Source: Symbiodinium microadriaticum (Eukaryota > Sar > Dinophyceae > Suessiales > Symbiodiniaceae). From it: a stretch of 64,000 bases of DNA. The notes under the pieces are model-generated. The model ran no database searches. It was not told the DNA's origin and saw nothing but the letters and a program-made list of their open reading frames with translations. The stretch covers positions 362,353 through 426,352 of the forward strand of contig LSRX01000282.1 in the NCBI GenBank assembly GCA_001939145.1. The letters run 5' to 3'. A program made the translations under genes and the position numbers. This document shows positions 61,801 to 64,000 of this stretch, piece by piece; position 1 is the first letter of the stretch; every line of letters starts with the position of its first letter.

Positions 61801-63809
61801 GTGTTTTTCTTCACTTGCTCTGATCCGCGATATGTGCCGGACTCGGCACGGCTTGGTGCGGTTGGAGCGTCCAGCAAAAGCCCTTTGAGCCCAGGTGGTT
61901 TACATGGGAAAGGACAAGTACGAGAATGAGGAGCTGTTGAAATATGGATTTCCAGAGGCAGGAATGCCAAGCTTGGCATCCCGGACATATAGCAGTCGGT
62001 ATGATTCTGGTGCTCCACCAGGATATTTGGTTCCACGTTGACAAGCTGTCTTCAGCACATGTGTACGGGCCTCGGTGCTCTGAAGCCACTTAGAGCTTCC
62101 TGGGCCGCAATGCATCGCCTCGCGGCTGCTCGCGGCTTCAGGTATCTCCGTCTTCCGCCTGGCAGTCTGGACTTGTCTGGGGCCAACAAGGCCCCAAAGC
62201 AGACAAGAAGCTGGCGGTGTTGATTCTGAGCAACACATGAGTACGGCACACCTCGAAGACTGCAAAACTCCGACTTCAGCCGTGTCCTCTCATTGAAGGC
62301 CGAAGCCAAGCAGAGGCTGGCCGCTTGCTTGCTTTGGAGCTGCTCCTGGTTACGGGAGCCTTTCGCAGAACGTCAGGTTTATGGGGGGTTTTGGGCTCGC
62401 GTGTGTTCGAAGATGCCACAGGCTGCTGGATGCGATCGCTTCAGTGCCGGAAGAGATAATGATGGAGATGGCCCAGCTTACGAAAGAGAATTCCATCGAG
62501 GGTTGCAAGGCTTTGCTTCGGGTTCGAACGTTGTCTCCCACCGTGCTGTAAGGCCCTGGCCGCATGGCGAGACAGATAGCATGTGTGCACAAGGCAGCTC
62601 AGTGCGACATAGTCTACACACCATTCCTCAACTTGAAGAAAGAGGACCGCATGGAAGTCGGCCAGGTGGGATCGTTTGAATGTCGCAACAGGTACACTGA
62701 AATAAATGCTCTCGGACCAGGTTGGCTTCAAGGAGGAGTCTTTCCGAACCTTGATCAAGCATGTGGCCAAGGATTGACATTGATGCCAGCAAAGCATTTT
62801 CAAAAGGTAGTTCGCCGCCTCGCCGCCTGAGAGGGCCAAGGGCCGACAGGATCCTTCCATCCTCCCTCAACCCCCTCTGACTTGCCGGGCTTAGCAGCCG
62901 GCAAATCTCTGATAGCGAAGTGGAGGACAAAGACATAGTCAAACGGCTTGAGAAGACGAGGGTCGAGAAGACCGTCGACCTTGCAAAGGCACGGAGGTGC
63001 TTGCCCAGCATTGCTCTGCCAGCGACCTCGTCTTTGCCAGGAGAAAGAGGAGCATGACAACGAAGAGAAAGCTAGAAGAAGAAAAGTTATTGAGGATCTG
63101 CGTCTCCGCACACAGTCCTTGATCCTTTCGAGATCTTTCGAGTTGCCGCTGACGACGAAGCAGCTTGCTTGGGAAGAGTGGGGTTTAAGCTGGGACAGAT
63201 GTCTGGCTCTATATCGCCTTGAGCCAATTGGTGTGCTCGCAATGAGCGGCGTTGAAGACCTGGCTGGAGCCATTTTGCAATCTCGCGTAAGCTCGAAATG
63301 CAGCAATGGCAAAGCACGGGTGCAAGTCAAAAAATCACGAGTTACCCGTGCCCAAGAACCCTTTCTTTTCTGAATTCAAAGCCTCTAAGGGGAACGACAC
63401 ATCCAAAATCTTGGCGCTACATCGACAGGAGCGGAAAAAGGCGGAGAAAGAGGAGACCAAGCGCCACCTCGAGGAGAAGGCCGCGGCATCTTCATGCCTT
63501 CATGCGGTTTAGCGTTCTCTTGCAGTTGAGGGCCAGGCGGCCTTCCCTGCATTGCTCGTCGAATGCCCTCACAGGAGCTCAAGAGCTACGCCGCGCTCCA
63601 GCACTTGGAAAAGTCCTCAAATGTCGGCCCATCCCTTGGTCCACATTCACAATTTCATTGTGGTACTCTCACGGCCAGCCCCAGACCGCTGTCCGATACT
63701 TTGACAGTGGATACGCACAGACACTCGGGCCGCTCGGGCATTTCGCTAAGGTGTTAGCAAGACGGGCTCGATTGAGGAGTGTCGGGAGATCGAGGATGAT
63801 TTCATGTGA
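61801..63809 (+). CDS. CCDC25: CCDC25 homologue (NFACT-R domain and coiled coil), about 11 exons
   Basis: CCDC25 pairs a DUF814/NFACT-R domain, shared with the Rqc2/NEMF family, with a basic coiled coil. In animals it has been described as a DNA sensor; its conserved role in protists is not settled. Exons: 61801-61833 (VFFFTCSDPRY), 61895-61957 (VYMGKDKYENEELLKYGFPE), 62022-62062 (DIWFHVDKLSSAHV), 62142-~62185 (YLRLPPGSL), 62422-62509 (IMMEMAQLTKENSIEGCK), 62594-62691 (DIVYTPFLNLKKEDRMEVGQ), 62898-62988 (DIVKRLEKTRVEKTVDLAK), 63041-~63100 (EKEEHDNEEKARRRK), 63429-63479 (ERKKAEKEETKRHLEEK), 63575-63622 (ELKSYAALQHLEKSSN) and 63789-63809 (IEDDFM, TGA). Phases match wherever both junctions are clear; the ends of exons 4 and 8 are approximate. 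The start codon lies upstream of 61801. The order and length match human CCDC25. Confidence 0.92.
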
Positions 63810-64000
63810 GGTCCGTGCCGGTCAAGGTGCCGAAGCGCACGGGAGGCATACACGGGTCTTGCAAGCGCTCTTCTCAGCGCATGCAGTAGAGCGCCTTCCA
63901 GGTGTGTTAGTTCAACTTTTTGTTATATTTTGCGATCAGTGGCGGAATCACTCTGGGCAAACTAGAACCGCAAAATGTCACTACCAGGAGCGAGCCTGCC
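63810..64000. other. 3' flank of CCDC25
   Basis: No feature recognised up to the window edge. Confidence 0.4.

Overview
The window looks like nuclear DNA of a dinoflagellate, most likely a symbiodiniacean or close relative. Every protein-coding gene I can recognise lies on the + strand. The genes are broken into many short exons, and the introns start with GC or GA at least as often as GT and end in AG, commonly with a short direct repeat across the two junctions. There are no prokaryotic operons, Shine-Dalgarno sites or compact gene packing. Most computed open reading frames are shadows, so I found genes by locating conserved protein blocks and checking that splice phases join them.

Layout. 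(1) About 1.3-8.9 kb: a PARP-type ADP-ribosyltransferase. One 3.9-kb intron contains a visibly AT-rich insert (about 3.78-7.12 kb) with decayed opposite-strand genes for a Polinton/virus-type integrase and a viral-type helicase. (2) 9.7-13.8 kb: exons of one or two multi-exon genes I cannot name, separated by microsatellites and a satellite-like array (11.58-12.59 kb). (3) 14.0-17.6 kb: a ubiquitin-like domain followed by an ankyrin-repeat exon, probably one gene. (4) 17.6-26.4 kb: exon-like fragments only. (5) 26.4-30.5 kb: an almost complete selenoprotein O gene in about 19 exons. It ends in an in-frame UGA followed by Ser-Ser-stop, with a hairpin and a SECIS-like fold downstream. (6) 30.7-40.1 kb: no recognisable gene; microsatellites, an assembly gap (36,204-36,894) and a 45-bp minisatellite. 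(7) 41.1-44.0 kb: decayed 3' ends of non-LTR retrotransposons in both orientations. (8) 45.2-53.5 kb: a very long repeat protein of about 40 SAXO/Mn-like microtubule-binding modules, mostly in one 5.4-kb exon. (9) 53.5-61.8 kb: simple repeats, an isolated further module exon at 59.4 kb and no other recognisable gene. (10) 61.8-63.8 kb: CCDC25 (NFACT-R domain), complete except for its initiator exon.

The genes do not form a pathway. The points of most interest are the Sec-encoding SelO with its noncanonical introns, the virus-derived element inside a PARP intron, the homogenised 222/225-bp coding repeat of the axonemal-type protein, and the satellite array near 12 kb. All exon boundaries come from reading frame, phase and family conservation; none is backed by transcript data.
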